In this document: positions 28,723 through 37,925 of the stretch, one piece after another
How positions within the stretch are numbered: position 1 is the first letter of the stretch
Layout of the letters: each line of letters begins with the position of its first letter
From: an uncultured Opitutaceae bacterium
GTDB lineage: Bacteria; Verrucomicrobiota; Verrucomicrobiia; Opitutales; Opitutaceae
NCBI GenBank assembly: GCA_937889545.1
Contig: CALAOT010000070.1
Coordinates: forward strand, 62,001 to 126,000
Direction of reading: 5' to 3'
Length of the DNA: 64,000 nt
Notes under the pieces: generated by a model
Database searches by the model: none
What the model saw: only the letters and a program-made list of their open reading frames with translations
What the model was told of the DNA's origin: nothing
Translations under genes and position numbers: made by a program

Positions 28723-29310
28723 ATGAAGCTCGCAACACTCACAAAGCTCAGCCCAGCGCTGATTCTCGCGATCGCCCTTTGCGGCAATGTCGCAAAGGCC
28801 AATCCAATCATCACGGGCGGATTAAACTTCGATGGATTAGCAACGACCAACTCCGGCGATCTCTTGAACGCGACGGCATTCTCCTCGATCTATGATGTAT
28901 ACGTTTTCCCAGGATCGACGGGCTCCTATGCCTCACTCCCATTGTTTGCAGGGCCGGTCACTTTCACGCCCTTCTCATTTTCAGCGGCCGCCGTTACGCC
29001 CCTGTGGACGTTCACGGTTGGTTCTGTCACCTATAGCTTCGATGCAACAAGCATCATGGTCGTAGCTCAGTCCAAAGGGGGTCTCTTGCTTGAAGGCAAC
29101 GGCTGGGCCAGCATAACGGGATACCAAACGACATTAGGAAGCTGGAGCATCGATGACACGACTACCACACACAAGTCCGCGATCTTCAATTTCGGCGCGG
29201 ATACAGCAGCCCTTCCCGACAGCGGTGGGACGGCTCTCCTGATCGGCCTTGGCCTCGCGGGAGTAGCGGCTGGCATGGTTGCCCAGCGCCGCAGGCTCGC
29301 GAAAGGGTAA
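28723..29310 (+). CDS. VPDSG-CTERM-type exosortase substrate, small secreted protein
   Basis: 195 residues. The signal peptide (SPALILAIALCGNVAKA, then N) is followed by a Ser/Thr/Gly/Phe-rich body with no recognisable enzyme fold. The C-terminus is ALPDSGGTALLIGLGL, a hydrophobic helix, and QRRRLAKG: the three-part sorting signal (VPDSG box, helix, basic tail) with Leu for Val at the first position. It should be cut by the exosortase and released or attached to the surface matrix. A good ribosome site (GAGGAAA), its own sigma-54-like promoter and a terminator make it a single-gene unit. Its position between prsT and prsK marks it as a principal substrate. Confidence 0.87.
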   Translation: MKLATLTKLSPALILAIALCGNVAKANPIITGGLNFDGLATTNSGDLLNATAFSSIYDVYVFPGSTGSYASLPLFAGPVTFTPFSFSAAAVTPLWTFTVGSVTYSFDATSIMVVAQSKGGLLLEGNGWASITGYQTTLGSWSIDDTTTTHKSAIFNFGADTAALPDSGGTALLIGLGLAGVAAGMVAQRRRLAKG

Positions 29311-29341
29311 GTCGGCTTCCAATCTGTTTCCTCTTTAGCAA

Positions 29342-29377
29342 AAGCTGCACCGGCGAAAGCCGGTGCAGCTTTTCTTT
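29342..29377 (+). terminator. Rho-independent terminator after the VPDSG-CTERM gene
   Basis: A perfect 13-bp stem (29342-29354 with 29359-29371), with a stable GAAA tetraloop, is followed by TTTCTTTG. It closes the single-gene sigma-54 unit before prsK. Confidence 0.92.
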
Positions 29378-29429
29378 GTCATTTCCGCATGGACGCGCGT
29401 AGGATCGGCGGCACGAATCTCGCGCCATC

Positions 29430-31538
29430 ATGAATCTTGCCTCCGAAATACCCCTGGCCAGCGCGGTGTGCGCAGGTGCGCTTGCAGCCGGATCCCTCCT
29501 GCGCAGGCGACACGGTGTAGCGGACTTCGCCTTTGCCGCGGGCATGATCGGGTTGTCAGCCGAAGGCGTGTTCGCCTGGATGGCAGTCCGGCCCCACGTG
29601 CCGGACGCCGAACTGATCGCCTGGCAGAAATGGAGCCTTTTCGCCACCGCCATCCTGCCATTCTGCTGGCTCCTGTTCAGTCTCAGCTACGCCCGGGGAA
29701 ATGCGCGCGAATTCGTCTCCAAATGGCAACTGGCCCTGGCCGGGGCGCTTCTTTTTCCGGTTGGGATTGTCACGATCTTTCGCAGCCAGCTGATCGTTTC
29801 CCTGAGGCGGGATGGCACGCAGCTATTCAGCGCGGCTATGCTGGGATGGCCGGGCCTCGTGCTGGCTCTGCTCATGCTCACTGGATCGGTCCTGGTCCTC
29901 ATGAACCTCGAGCGCACCTTCCGGGCTTCCGTCGGGACGATGCGCTGGCGGGTCAAGTTCATGCTGATGGGAGTCGGCCTCCTATTCCTTGTCCGAATCT
30001 ACACGGCCTGCCAGGAGCTCCTGTTCCGTGCGATCAACCTGTCCCTGGAGGATCTGAACGCTGGGACGCTCTTGGTGGTTTCCCTGCTCATCCTGAGGTC
30101 ATTCTTCCGCGCCGGCCCGATGGATCTGGATGTCTATCCCTCCCATTCGGTCCTGCAGGGCTCGGTCACCGTTTTGCTCGCAGGCATCTATCTCTTGATT
30201 GTCGGACTGTTTGCCAAGGCGGTCGTTTATGTCGGCAGCGGAAACGTGTTCGTGCTCGAAGCATCCCTCGCCCTGATCTCGCTCGTGCTGTTCGTGGTGC
30301 TTCTGCAGTCCGACCGCCTGCGCATGCGCCTCGGGCGCTTCGTGAGCCGCCACTTTGATCGGCCGCTTTATGACTATCGGACCGTGTGGAGAAAATTCAC
30401 CGAGGGCACGGCTTCCCAGGTCGACCAGACCGAGCTGTGCCGCTCCCTTGTGAAGATGGTCGCGGACCTGTTTCAGGCTCTCTCCGTGGCAATCTGGATC
30501 GTCGACGACGATTCCATGTCTCTAGCCGCGTCGACATCGTTGCCGGAAGCCAAGGGCCGCGAGCTGGCCCCGGGAAAGGCGGATGTGGCCGAGATCACCA
30601 CGCATTTCGAGGAGAATCCAGAGCCAGCGGACGTTGAGTCCTCGGGGGAGGGCTGGGCTGGAGCTCTCAAGCGGATGCATCCATGCGAATTTCCCAAGGG
30701 GAAGAACCGCGTCTGCCTGCCGATGATCGAACGCGGAAAGGTCGCCGCGCTCATGATCATTGGGGACCGCGTGGACGGCGCGGCCTTCTCGACACAGGAT
30801 TTCGACATGCTCAGGTGTGTCGGCGACCACGCCACCGCCAGCCTGGTGAACGTGCAGCTAGCCCAGAAGCTCCTTCAGGCCAAGGAGCTGGAGGCCTTCC
30901 AGACCATGGCGGCGTTCTTTGTTCACGACCTGAAAAACGCCGCGTCCACGCTCAGCCTCATGCTCAAGAACCTTCCCGTGCATTTCGAGGACCCCGCCTT
31001 TCGGGAGGACGCCTTGCGGGGGGTTTCAACGTCGGTGGCCCATATCAACCATGTCATCGGGCGATTGAGCCTCCTGCGCAGCGAACTGGTTACCCGGCCG
31101 GTCGAGACGGATCTGAACGAGATGATCGGCGATGCCGTGGCCGGCCTTGAGTCGGAACCCGACTTTGTGATCGCAAAGGACTTTTCTCCCCTGCCGAAAC
31201 TGGCGCTGGACAGGGAGCAGATCGCCAAGGTCGTAACCAACCTCCTGCTCAACGCAAAGGAATCCTTGTCCGGCAGGGGGCGGGTCGAGCTGGCCACCCG
31301 CCAGGAGAATGGCTGGGTCGTCCTTTCAGTCCGCGACGAGGGCTGCGGCATGAGCGCGAGCTTCATTGAGCGCTCGCTCTTCCGCCCCTTTCAGACGACG
31401 AAAAAGAACGGCCTCGGAATCGGGATGTTCCAAAGCAAGATGATCGTTGAGGCCCACGGCGGCCGTATCGCGGTCGAGAGCGAGCCGGGCAAGGGCACGA
31501 CGATCCTGGTCCACCTGCCGGCGCAAAAGAAAAACTGA
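29430..31538 (+). CDS. prsK: PrsK, membrane histidine kinase of the exosortase system
   Basis: A 702-residue sensor kinase. About eight membrane helices fill residues 1-300. A GAF-like domain covers ~330-480 (LFQALSVAIWIVDDDSMSLA). The kinase core follows: His499 in FFVHDLKNAAST, the N box NLLLNAKES, DEGCGMS and GLGIGMFQSKMIVEAHGG. This layout, with the HDLKN H-box and length near 700, is that of PrsK. It is expected to phosphorylate PrsR, whose gene starts in an ATGA overlap at 31538. In floc-forming beta-proteobacteria the PrsK-PrsR pair with RpoN controls PEP-CTERM genes; the same role here is inferred. The signal sensed is unknown. Confidence 0.9.
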   Translation: MNLASEIPLASAVCAGALAAGSLLRRRHGVADFAFAAGMIGLSAEGVFAWMAVRPHVPDAELIAWQKWSLFATAILPFCWLLFSLSYARGNAREFVSKWQLALAGALLFPVGIVTIFRSQLIVSLRRDGTQLFSAAMLGWPGLVLALLMLTGSVLVLMNLERTFRASVGTMRWRVKFMLMGVGLLFLVRIYTACQELLFRAINLSLEDLNAGTLLVVSLLILRSFFRAGPMDLDVYPSHSVLQGSVTVLLAGIYLLIVGLFAKAVVYVGSGNVFVLEASLALISLVLFVVLLQSDRLRMRLGRFVSRHFDRPLYDYRTVWRKFTEGTASQVDQTELCRSLVKMVADLFQALSVAIWIVDDDSMSLAASTSLPEAKGRELAPGKADVAEITTHFEENPEPADVESSGEGWAGALKRMHPCEFPKGKNRVCLPMIERGKVAALMIIGDRVDGAAFSTQDFDMLRCVGDHATASLVNVQLAQKLLQAKELEAFQTMAAFFVHDLKNAASTLSLMLKNLPVHFEDPAFREDALRGVSTSVAHINHVIGRLSLLRSELVTRPVETDLNEMIGDAVAGLESEPDFVIAKDFSPLPKLALDREQIAKVVTNLLLNAKESLSGRGRVELATRQENGWVVLSVRDEGCGMSASFIERSLFRPFQTTKKNGLGIGMFQSKMIVEAHGGRIAVESEPGKGTTILVHLPAQKKN

Positions 31539-32893
31539 TGAACCCCAAGCTGCTCATCGTCGACGACGACGACGAAATCCGCACCCAAATGAAGTGGGCG
31601 CTGGCCGCGGACTACGAGATCTTGTCCGCGGGGGACCGCGCGTCCGCCGCCGAATTGTTCCGCTCCGCCCGCCCCGCCGTGGTGCTTCTCGATCTGGGAC
31701 TGCCCCCCAGCCCGGGCACGCCGGCCGAGGGGCTCGCCGCACTTTCCGAGCTGATGGCGATGGACAACCTGGCCAAGATCATTGTCATCACTGGACAGGG
31801 GGAAAAGGACATCGCCCTGCAGGCCATTGGGGCCGGAGCCTACGATTTCCTCGGCAAGCCGCTGGAGATGGACGAGCTGAAGGTGCTGCTGAAGCGGTGT
31901 TTTCACGTCGCCCGGCTCGAGCGTGAATTCCGCGAGATGCAGCAGCGGCTTGAGGGCGATTCGTTCGAGGGGCTGCTCGGCACCAGCACGCCCATGCAGG
32001 CCGTCTTCAATTCCATCCGCAAGGTGGCCACGACCGACGCCCCGGTGCTCATTCTTGGCGAGAGCGGCACCGGCAAGGAGGTGACGGCGCGGGCCATCCA
32101 TCACCTGAGCGCCCGAAGGAACGAGCCTTTTGTCGCGATCAATTGCGGGGCGATTCCCGAGACCCTCATGGAGAGCGAGCTCTTCGGACATGAGAAGGGT
32201 TCCTTCACAGGCGCCCATGTCCAGCGCAAGGGAAGGATTGAAAACGCGGAGGGCGGCACCCTTTTCCTGGACGAAATCGGGGAGATCTCCCCCATGCTGC
32301 AGGTCAAGATCCTGCGGTTCCTACAGGAGCATTGCATCGAGCGCGTGGGCGGCCGGCAGGAAATCCAGGTGGACACCCGCGTGATCGCCGCCACCAATGC
32401 CGACCTGAAGAAACGGATGGGCGACAGTACCTTTCGCGAGGACCTGTACTATCGGCTGGCGGTGATCCAGATCCTGCTGCCCGCGCTGAGGGACCGGGGG
32501 GACGACGCGGCACTCCTTGCCCGCTCGCTGCTGCAGCAGTATTCAGCTGAAAATGGAAAGACCAATCTCGTCTTCGGCGCAGATGCCATGCACGCCATTC
32601 GCAAGTATTCCTGGCCTGGGAATGTCCGCGAATTGCAGAACAGGGTGAAACGCGCCGTGATCATGAGCGGGGGCAAGCGGGTCACGGCCCAGGACCTCGA
32701 GCTGGAGGGGGCCCCGACAGTCGCCAAGGCGGCCACGCTCAAGGAGGCGCGGGAGTCGCTTGAAAAGGAAATGATTCAGGACGCGCTGCGGAAGCACTCT
32801 GGGAAAATCACGGCTGCGGCGGCCGATCTTGGGATCAGCCGCCCCACGTTTTACGAGCTGATGGAAAAGCTTGGCGTTCAAAAGCTGGAATGA
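31538..32893 (+). CDS. prsR: PrsR, sigma-54-dependent response regulator
   Basis: 451 residues. The receiver domain (1-~120) carries phospho-acceptor Asp52 in VVLLDLGLP. The AAA+ activator domain has Walker A GESGTGKE (174-181), the sigma-54 contact loop as GSFTGA (221-226, Ser for the usual Ala) and Walker B TLFLDEIGE. A Fis-type helix-turn-helix ends the protein (AAADLGISRPTFYELMEKLG). It should form rings on enhancer DNA and drive sigma-54 polymerase; the promoter at 28654 is the natural local target. Translation is coupled on both sides by ATGA overlaps. Confidence 0.93.
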   Translation: MNPKLLIVDDDDEIRTQMKWALAADYEILSAGDRASAAELFRSARPAVVLLDLGLPPSPGTPAEGLAALSELMAMDNLAKIIVITGQGEKDIALQAIGAGAYDFLGKPLEMDELKVLLKRCFHVARLEREFREMQQRLEGDSFEGLLGTSTPMQAVFNSIRKVATTDAPVLILGESGTGKEVTARAIHHLSARRNEPFVAINCGAIPETLMESELFGHEKGSFTGAHVQRKGRIENAEGGTLFLDEIGEISPMLQVKILRFLQEHCIERVGGRQEIQVDTRVIAATNADLKKRMGDSTFREDLYYRLAVIQILLPALRDRGDDAALLARSLLQQYSAENGKTNLVFGADAMHAIRKYSWPGNVRELQNRVKRAVIMSGGKRVTAQDLELEGAPTVAKAATLKEARESLEKEMIQDALRKHSGKITAAAADLGISRPTFYELMEKLGVQKLE

Positions 32894-33594
32894 CAGTATT
32901 TAGCCCAGCCAAAACCATGAAAACTTCTCCTGCCTCCAAGGCCCTCAAGTCGGTGCCGCTCATTGTCCATCGATTCGTTTTCGGCATGCCAAGGGCGGCA
33001 TTGGGCGCGCTTGCGTTCGCGGCGATGGCCGCTGTCACGGGCTGCGAAGCCCCCACAGCGGTGCAGTCGGGTTCGGACGAGCAGCATGCGGAGCTCACGC
33101 TGCGGGAGGGCGATGTGGTCAAGGTTTCCTTCCCCGGGGCGCCCAATCTGGACGTCGCTCCCCAGCCGATAAGAAGAGACGGCAAGATAACGCTGCCGAT
33201 CGTCGGTGAAATCGCCGTCGTAGGGCTGACTCCGATCGCGTTGCAGGATCAGCTGGTCAAGCGGCTCGCCGACCAGCTTCAGTCAAAGGAAGTGGTCGTC
33301 ACCGTCGTTTCCTCGTCCTTCTTCGTCTTCGTGGACGGCATGGTGCTCCGTCCCGGCAAGATTGTCACAGACCACCCGATCACGATCCTGGAGGCCGTCA
33401 TGGAGGCCGGGGGATTCGATTACAGCAGGGCCGACAGCGAAAAAGTCATGGTGATCCGGCACAAGACCGGATCCATTGGCTACGACTACATTACCATAAA
33501 CCTCAAACAGGTGTTCGATGGAAGACGAACCGACCTGTTTTACCTGGCTCCCGACGACGTGGTGCACGTTCCGCAGAAATTCTCCTGGTACTAG
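32890..33594 (+). CDS. Polysaccharide export lipoprotein (Wza/Poly_export-like, short form)
   Basis: 234 residues. The N-terminus carries a lipoprotein signal ending AAMAAVTGC, so it should be anchored in the outer membrane. The body reads LREGDVVKVSFPGAPNLDV and IRRDGKITLPIVGEIAVVGL, the Poly_export domain, then an SLBB-like part with VLRPGKIVTDHPITILEAVM. It forms or supports the outer-membrane channel for polymer. Only one SLBB unit is present, shorter than E. coli Wza. The start overlaps the prsR stop (ATGA); in-frame ATGs at 32917 and 32989 are alternatives, the last giving a more usual signal length. Confidence 0.88.
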   Translation: MTVFSPAKTMKTSPASKALKSVPLIVHRFVFGMPRAALGALAFAAMAAVTGCEAPTAVQSGSDEQHAELTLREGDVVKVSFPGAPNLDVAPQPIRRDGKITLPIVGEIAVVGLTPIALQDQLVKRLADQLQSKEVVVTVVSSSFFVFVDGMVLRPGKIVTDHPITILEAVMEAGGFDYSRADSEKVMVIRHKTGSIGYDYITINLKQVFDGRRTDLFYLAPDDVVHVPQKFSWY

Positions 33595-33643
33595 GGCCCC
33601 AATTTCCCCAGCACCTGTCCCCTTGAGGCACGATCCTGATTCA

Positions 33644-33775
33644 GTGACTGCTGATTTTGATTGGTCAATTCAGGAGGCTCCATCCGTCCCCGACGGCGGT
33701 TCGACTGTCGCCATGCTCGGCGCAGCGTTTACTGGTCTCGCAATACTCCTCCGGTTCAAGAATTTTGCGCCTTGA
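33644..33775 (+). pseudogene. Orphan VPDSG-type sorting signal (remnant or microORF)
   Basis: The frame reads SIQEAPSVPDGGSTVAMLGA then a hydrophobic stretch and LLRFKNFAP before a stop. This is a complete C-terminal sorting signal (VPDGGS box, helix, basic residues). No signal peptide or protein body precedes it; the frame runs open back into the export gene but in a non-coding register. GTG 33644 could start a 43-residue peptide, yet the likely reading is the last piece of a deleted substrate gene. The next gene's upstream region overlaps it in another frame. Confidence 0.65.
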
Positions 33776-33815
33776 TTCATCCAATTCTAGCACCCAGCGG
33801 CTGACCGCGCAGTGC

Positions 33816-35543
33816 GTGTTGGCTGGGAGCGCAGTTTTAATTGGTTTGTGGGCCATTTTCAAAGTGTGTCACGCGCCAATGAACGAGTGGAATGGCGCCC
33901 GAATCTCACCGGTCTTTGTCCTATTGCATGGCAACTCCTTATATCCGTCCCGTGACAGTGGCGTCGTCACAGGAAACATTTACCCTCCGTTGGCGACCCT
34001 GGCCTATCTGCCCTGTGCTTTACTGCGCAACCCATCTCGCATAATGGAGTTAGGTAGCCTGCTCGCGTGTATTTATTATTTTATACCCTTGGTTGCGCTG
34101 GGGTACCTCGCGATTCGATGCTGGGAAGTGACACCTATGCACGCGGCGCTAGTCGTGGCCGCCGCCGCGCTTTTGACCGATTTCAATACAGCATTATGCT
34201 CCACGGCTTACTGGGCGCATGCCGACGCACCCGGTTTCGCGTTGGCTGGTTTGGCGTTATGTCTGGTGCTCTTTACCACCGAAGGCAACCGACTCGCATG
34301 GGCGACAGCTGCGGGCGGCTTAGCTGCGGGCGCCGTGCTCGCGAAACAGAATTTCATTGGAGTCTGGTTCGCGCTCTTCTTTTGCGTACTCCCTTGCGGC
34401 CGCCGGGTGGCTGCGCGTTTCGCCGCTGGCGCTGCCCTTGTCGCCGCGGTTTTTGGCACCATTCTCTCTTTTACTCGAAGCTGGAGCAGCTTTCTATTCA
34501 ATTGCATTTATATCCCCAGCCACCATCCCTTGATCCTAAAGCACTCTATCGAATTGTTTGGATCCGGCTGGGCAGGAGGCGTCGCGCAAAAGTTACAGGC
34601 AATAATCCAAGCGTTTCTAGAGATCGCACCGACTTGGTATCCTTGGTTGGCGGTCGGAGCTTGGATTCTTTGGTGGACGCGCCGCGCTGCGCCCGGCAGC
34701 CCCACCTCGCGCCTATATGTGCCCATTTGGGTCTTCGCGGCACAACTTCCTATTAGTTTGCTTGCCTACAGAAAGGTCGGAGGCGACGTGAACAACCTCA
34801 CGGACTCGCTATACTTTTTGGTCTTCGCCATTTGCGCGCTTGCATTGGCGGCGGCGGCAAACCGCGCGCGGTCCGCCGGCCAACACGCCATTTTGACTAT
34901 TCTTGTTGGCATTCTGATCGTCTGCAATGCTCCAAGGCTGTTGTTCCTTATATACGATTCGAAACAATCGGATCCGAACGCTCCGATGATGAATTTTCTT
35001 CGCCAACATCCGCGCCAGGTTTATCTGCCTTGGAACCCACTGCTGACTGGCCTCTCCGACGGTGTTGATTATCATTTTGAATACGGTGTCTTTGATCGCG
35101 CCTTGGCCGGCGCACCGCTGGCTCCGGATGTTTATTGGGCCCATCTGCCGTCGAAAATTCGATATGTCGCGGCGCGTCGAGTCCTTCTGGATGCCAACTA
35201 TATGAAGTTTCTTAACTCTTCGCGGAATTTCGTGGAACCCATCGTTGCGGGCGGCGATCACAGCAATGCAGGGACACCTCAATCTCCTCGTCTTGGTGCC
35301 GTTTGGGAGTCTCTAAAGTATTTTCTTAGCAGCCAGCAGGCGAATAGTGGCATTGGCGCTAAGGATCTGGAGGCAAGCCGCGCCCTCATTCGCAACCCAC
35401 CACAATCTGCGAACAGTATGTTTCTTTCTTATTTGCCTCTATTGCGGGAATACCCGTCGCCGGCCGGGCTCGAGGAATGGAAATTTTATGTTGTTCCGCA
35501 GTCTCCGAAGGCCGCTGATGACGAACTTAATTTAATGCGGTAA
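33816..35543 (+). CDS. Polytopic membrane protein, GT87/GT39-like glycosyltransferase candidate
   Basis: A protein with about ten to eleven membrane helices and a C-terminal soluble part of ~200 residues. The first loop has NEWNGARISPVFVLLHG and VVTGNIYPPLATLAYLP, the pattern of polyprenyl-phosphate-dependent GT-C enzymes. The motif is not definitive. The open frame begins at 33657, but its first 50 codons are just another register of the sorting-signal remnant. GTG 33816 or TTG 33819, just before the first helix, is more credible. It follows the export gene but is not tightly coupled. Confidence 0.6.
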   Translation: MLAGSAVLIGLWAIFKVCHAPMNEWNGARISPVFVLLHGNSLYPSRDSGVVTGNIYPPLATLAYLPCALLRNPSRIMELGSLLACIYYFIPLVALGYLAIRCWEVTPMHAALVVAAAALLTDFNTALCSTAYWAHADAPGFALAGLALCLVLFTTEGNRLAWATAAGGLAAGAVLAKQNFIGVWFALFFCVLPCGRRVAARFAAGAALVAAVFGTILSFTRSWSSFLFNCIYIPSHHPLILKHSIELFGSGWAGGVAQKLQAIIQAFLEIAPTWYPWLAVGAWILWWTRRAAPGSPTSRLYVPIWVFAAQLPISLLAYRKVGGDVNNLTDSLYFLVFAICALALAAAANRARSAGQHAILTILVGILIVCNAPRLLFLIYDSKQSDPNAPMMNFLRQHPRQVYLPWNPLLTGLSDGVDYHFEYGVFDRALAGAPLAPDVYWAHLPSKIRYVAARRVLLDANYMKFLNSSRNFVEPIVAGGDHSNAGTPQSPRLGAVWESLKYFLSSQQANSGIGAKDLEASRALIRNPPQSANSMFLSYLPLLREYPSPAGLEEWKFYVVPQSPKAADDELNLMR

Positions 35544-35862
35544 TCTGTGGACGAACATTACCACAAAGGCCAAGACGTTTCTCCATAAACAAATCGCAAG
35601 TATTATGATATCGGTTCTCATCAAAACTCGTTTGCTCGTTATGCGCATGCGCCACGGTCGCTAGTGCGCTTGCGCAGGAACAAGCGTTAGGGGCAATGGC
35701 CATATGGACAATGCTTCGACCGCCGGCGGGCGAACGGGCGTGACCTTGTCCCAGATGGCGGAGCGCATTTCCCAGAGCATCTGGAAGCTGCGGCCATCGA
35801 GGACATTCGCAACTCCGTCGGGAAAGGGGAGACCACTACCAGATGGGGGGACCCGTGGCCGC
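35544..35862. other. Intergenic region between convergent genes
   Basis: No gene recognised. A frame across 35690-35860 reads DLVPDGGAHFPEHLEAAAIE, which looks weakly coding but matches nothing I know and lacks a start. Confidence 0.35.
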
Positions 35863-37449
35863 CTAACAAGTCGTCCTCGCGAAGCGGGCTCGTTTGATAT
35901 CCAGACAGTCGCGCACTGTCCTGACCAGCGTCCTCACATCATATGGCTTGGGCAAAAAAGTTAGATCTTCTGGCATTTGCTCGTGAGGCTTCACGATTTC
36001 CCCGCTGTAACCGCTGGAAATGACCCCTATCAGGGTGTCATTCCTTTGTTTCAACTGTTCGAACAGCTCGATCCCCGTCATGCTTCCGGGCATCCTCATG
36101 TCGGTGAACAATAGGTCGATCGCTTCCTCGTGGTCATCCCATACTTGGATCGCCTCCGAAGCATTGCCCGCCTCGAGGACATGATACCCATACAGCTGCA
36201 GGCCCAGCGCGACCATTTTTCGAACGGCCTGTTCGTCGTCGACAACCAGAATCGTTTCGTTGCCGTTCTGTACCCCAAAAACGGGAGATTCAGGCCCGGC
36301 CTGCGCAGATTTGGTTAAGGCGGGAAGATAAACGCGGAAAGTGCTGCCCTGGCCCATCTGGCTGGCCGCTTCCATCCAGCCCTTGTGTTGTTTCGTTATC
36401 CCATAGACGGTCGACAGCCCCAGGCCCGTGCCTTTTCCCATGGCCTTGGTGGTGAAGAATGGCTCAAAGACGCGCTCTAAAGCCGCAGAATTCATGCCGC
36501 AGCCGGTGTCGGTCACCGAAAGACACACGAACGACCCCGGCGACGCCTCGGGATTCACCCGGGCCGCGTTGGAGTCCAGTGTGACCAGTCTGGCGTCAAT
36601 CGTCAGCCGTCCGCCCTCCGGCGCCATCGAGTCCTGCGCGTTCAAGCACAGGTTTGTTATCAGCTGCTCTATCATGACGGTGTCCGCCTCTACCCAAAGA
36701 GGCTCGCTGCCGCCGGTGAACTCCAATCGGACATCCTTGCTTAACAACCGCCGCAGCATGTCGAGCAGGTTGGACAGCACCTCAAACAGATCCAAGGGTC
36801 GCAGGCATACGGCTTGCTGGCGGCTGAACATCAGCAGTTGGCGAGTCAAACCCGCGGCGCGCTTGGCTTCGCTCTCTAACTGTCCGAGCATGCCTTTCGC
36901 TTTTTCCGGCAGATCCGGATCGTCCAGCAGGATGGTGAGGCGCAGCAGCATCGAGGTAAGGATGTTGTTGTAGTCGTGCGCCACCCCGCTCGCCAGCTGG
37001 CACACCGCCTCCATCTTCTGGACCTGCTGCAACTTCGCCTCCAGGCGCCTGCGGTCGGTGATGTCGCGGATGTTGCACTGGATCACCTTCCGGTGATCTG
37101 CCTCGAACAAGTTGCTGACAAACTCCACCTCGCGCCGCTGCCCATCCCTGGTTTCAAGCGGCAGGTTCTCATAACGGACATAGCCTTCCTGCAGCAGGGT
37201 GGCAAAAGCCAACTCAAACAATGCGCGGTCCTTGAAAAACCCGATCTTCCAAAGCCGCCGGCCCAGCAGTTGCTCGCGGGCATAGCCTAGCATATCCAGC
37301 AGGAACGGGTTCGCGTCCGTGATCAGCCCGGTCCTGGCATCAACGATCAATATGCCGTCCTGGGCCGTCTCGAAAAGCCGCCGGTACTGAAGCTCTGAAT
37401 TCTCCAAGGCCTGCAATAAGACCTCCTCGCGTTGCTGGACCGGTATCAT
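35863..37449 (-). CDS. Hybrid sensor histidine kinase with PAS, kinase and receiver domains
   Basis: 528 residues and no membrane helices, so cytoplasmic. A PAS domain spans ~20-140 (RRLFETAQDGILIVDARTG). The dimerisation/phosphoacceptor site is GVAHDYNNILTSML at about residue 160. The ATPase part has NLCLNAQDSM, DTGCGM and GKGTGLGLSTVYGI. A C-terminal receiver carries LLFTDMRMPG with the acceptor Asp. The arrangement is common in two-component hybrids that feed a separate phosphotransfer step. It is a single gene with no partner regulator nearby; a link to the exosortase system rests on position only. Confidence 0.87.
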   Translation of the reverse strand: MIPVQQREEVLLQALENSELQYRRLFETAQDGILIVDARTGLITDANPFLLDMLGYAREQLLGRRLWKIGFFKDRALFELAFATLLQEGYVRYENLPLETRDGQRREVEFVSNLFEADHRKVIQCNIRDITDRRRLEAKLQQVQKMEAVCQLASGVAHDYNNILTSMLLRLTILLDDPDLPEKAKGMLGQLESEAKRAAGLTRQLLMFSRQQAVCLRPLDLFEVLSNLLDMLRRLLSKDVRLEFTGGSEPLWVEADTVMIEQLITNLCLNAQDSMAPEGGRLTIDARLVTLDSNAARVNPEASPGSFVCLSVTDTGCGMNSAALERVFEPFFTTKAMGKGTGLGLSTVYGITKQHKGWMEAASQMGQGSTFRVYLPALTKSAQAGPESPVFGVQNGNETILVVDDEQAVRKMVALGLQLYGYHVLEAGNASEAIQVWDDHEEAIDLLFTDMRMPGSMTGIELFEQLKQRNDTLIGVISSGYSGEIVKPHEQMPEDLTFLPKPYDVRTLVRTVRDCLDIKRARFARTTC

Positions 37450-37925
37450 TGAATTCTGCAGGTGTGCGCTGGCATAAGGAACTTTCGCTCATACCCGGGC
37501 CATTTCAGCGAGGCAGGTCCGGCGGGCGATTTTGGGGTTGCGATGGCGATGCGCTAGGGCCGAAGCACCAAACGACGGAAGCTGTGGCAATTGCGCGGAT
37601 GCGGGATCATTGGCGATTTGAAAGGGCCCTGGATCTGCTGCATGGGATATGCCAAGGCTCTTGGCACCGCGCGCCGCGGTTTGCAGGTGTTTATAAGTAA
37701 TTGGTACTAGAAAAATAACACTGCCTGAGATAGGCTTCGAACAATTGAGGCTGACGGCCTAATCCACTGCCTTTTGTAAGGCAGCCCGACATTTCGATAC
37801 GCAGGTTTACACTCAAGCGATCCGAGGATTCCCCTGGGGCCCATGTCGCGGGCACTTCCCGCCGGCTCTTTGTCCTCCCTTCAAGCGGGCCTGTCGGTCC
37901 GGAACCACGTCCAGCCGCCTGTCCA
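37450..37925. other. Intergenic region, no gene seen
   Basis: It lies upstream of the hybrid kinase and downstream of the 39092-37983 gene, both on the minus strand. It probably holds the kinase promoter. No family-like reading was found in any frame. Confidence 0.4.

Noticed and set aside
33657-33815. N-terminal extension of the membrane glycosyltransferase-like protein
   Set aside because: These codons are another register of the sorting-signal remnant and give no signal or helix; a start at 33816-33819 just before the first helix is more credible.
37668-37690. TTGGCAC followed by TTTGCAG as a sigma-54 promoter
   Set aside because: The spacing between the two boxes is far too long and no gene follows on that strand.
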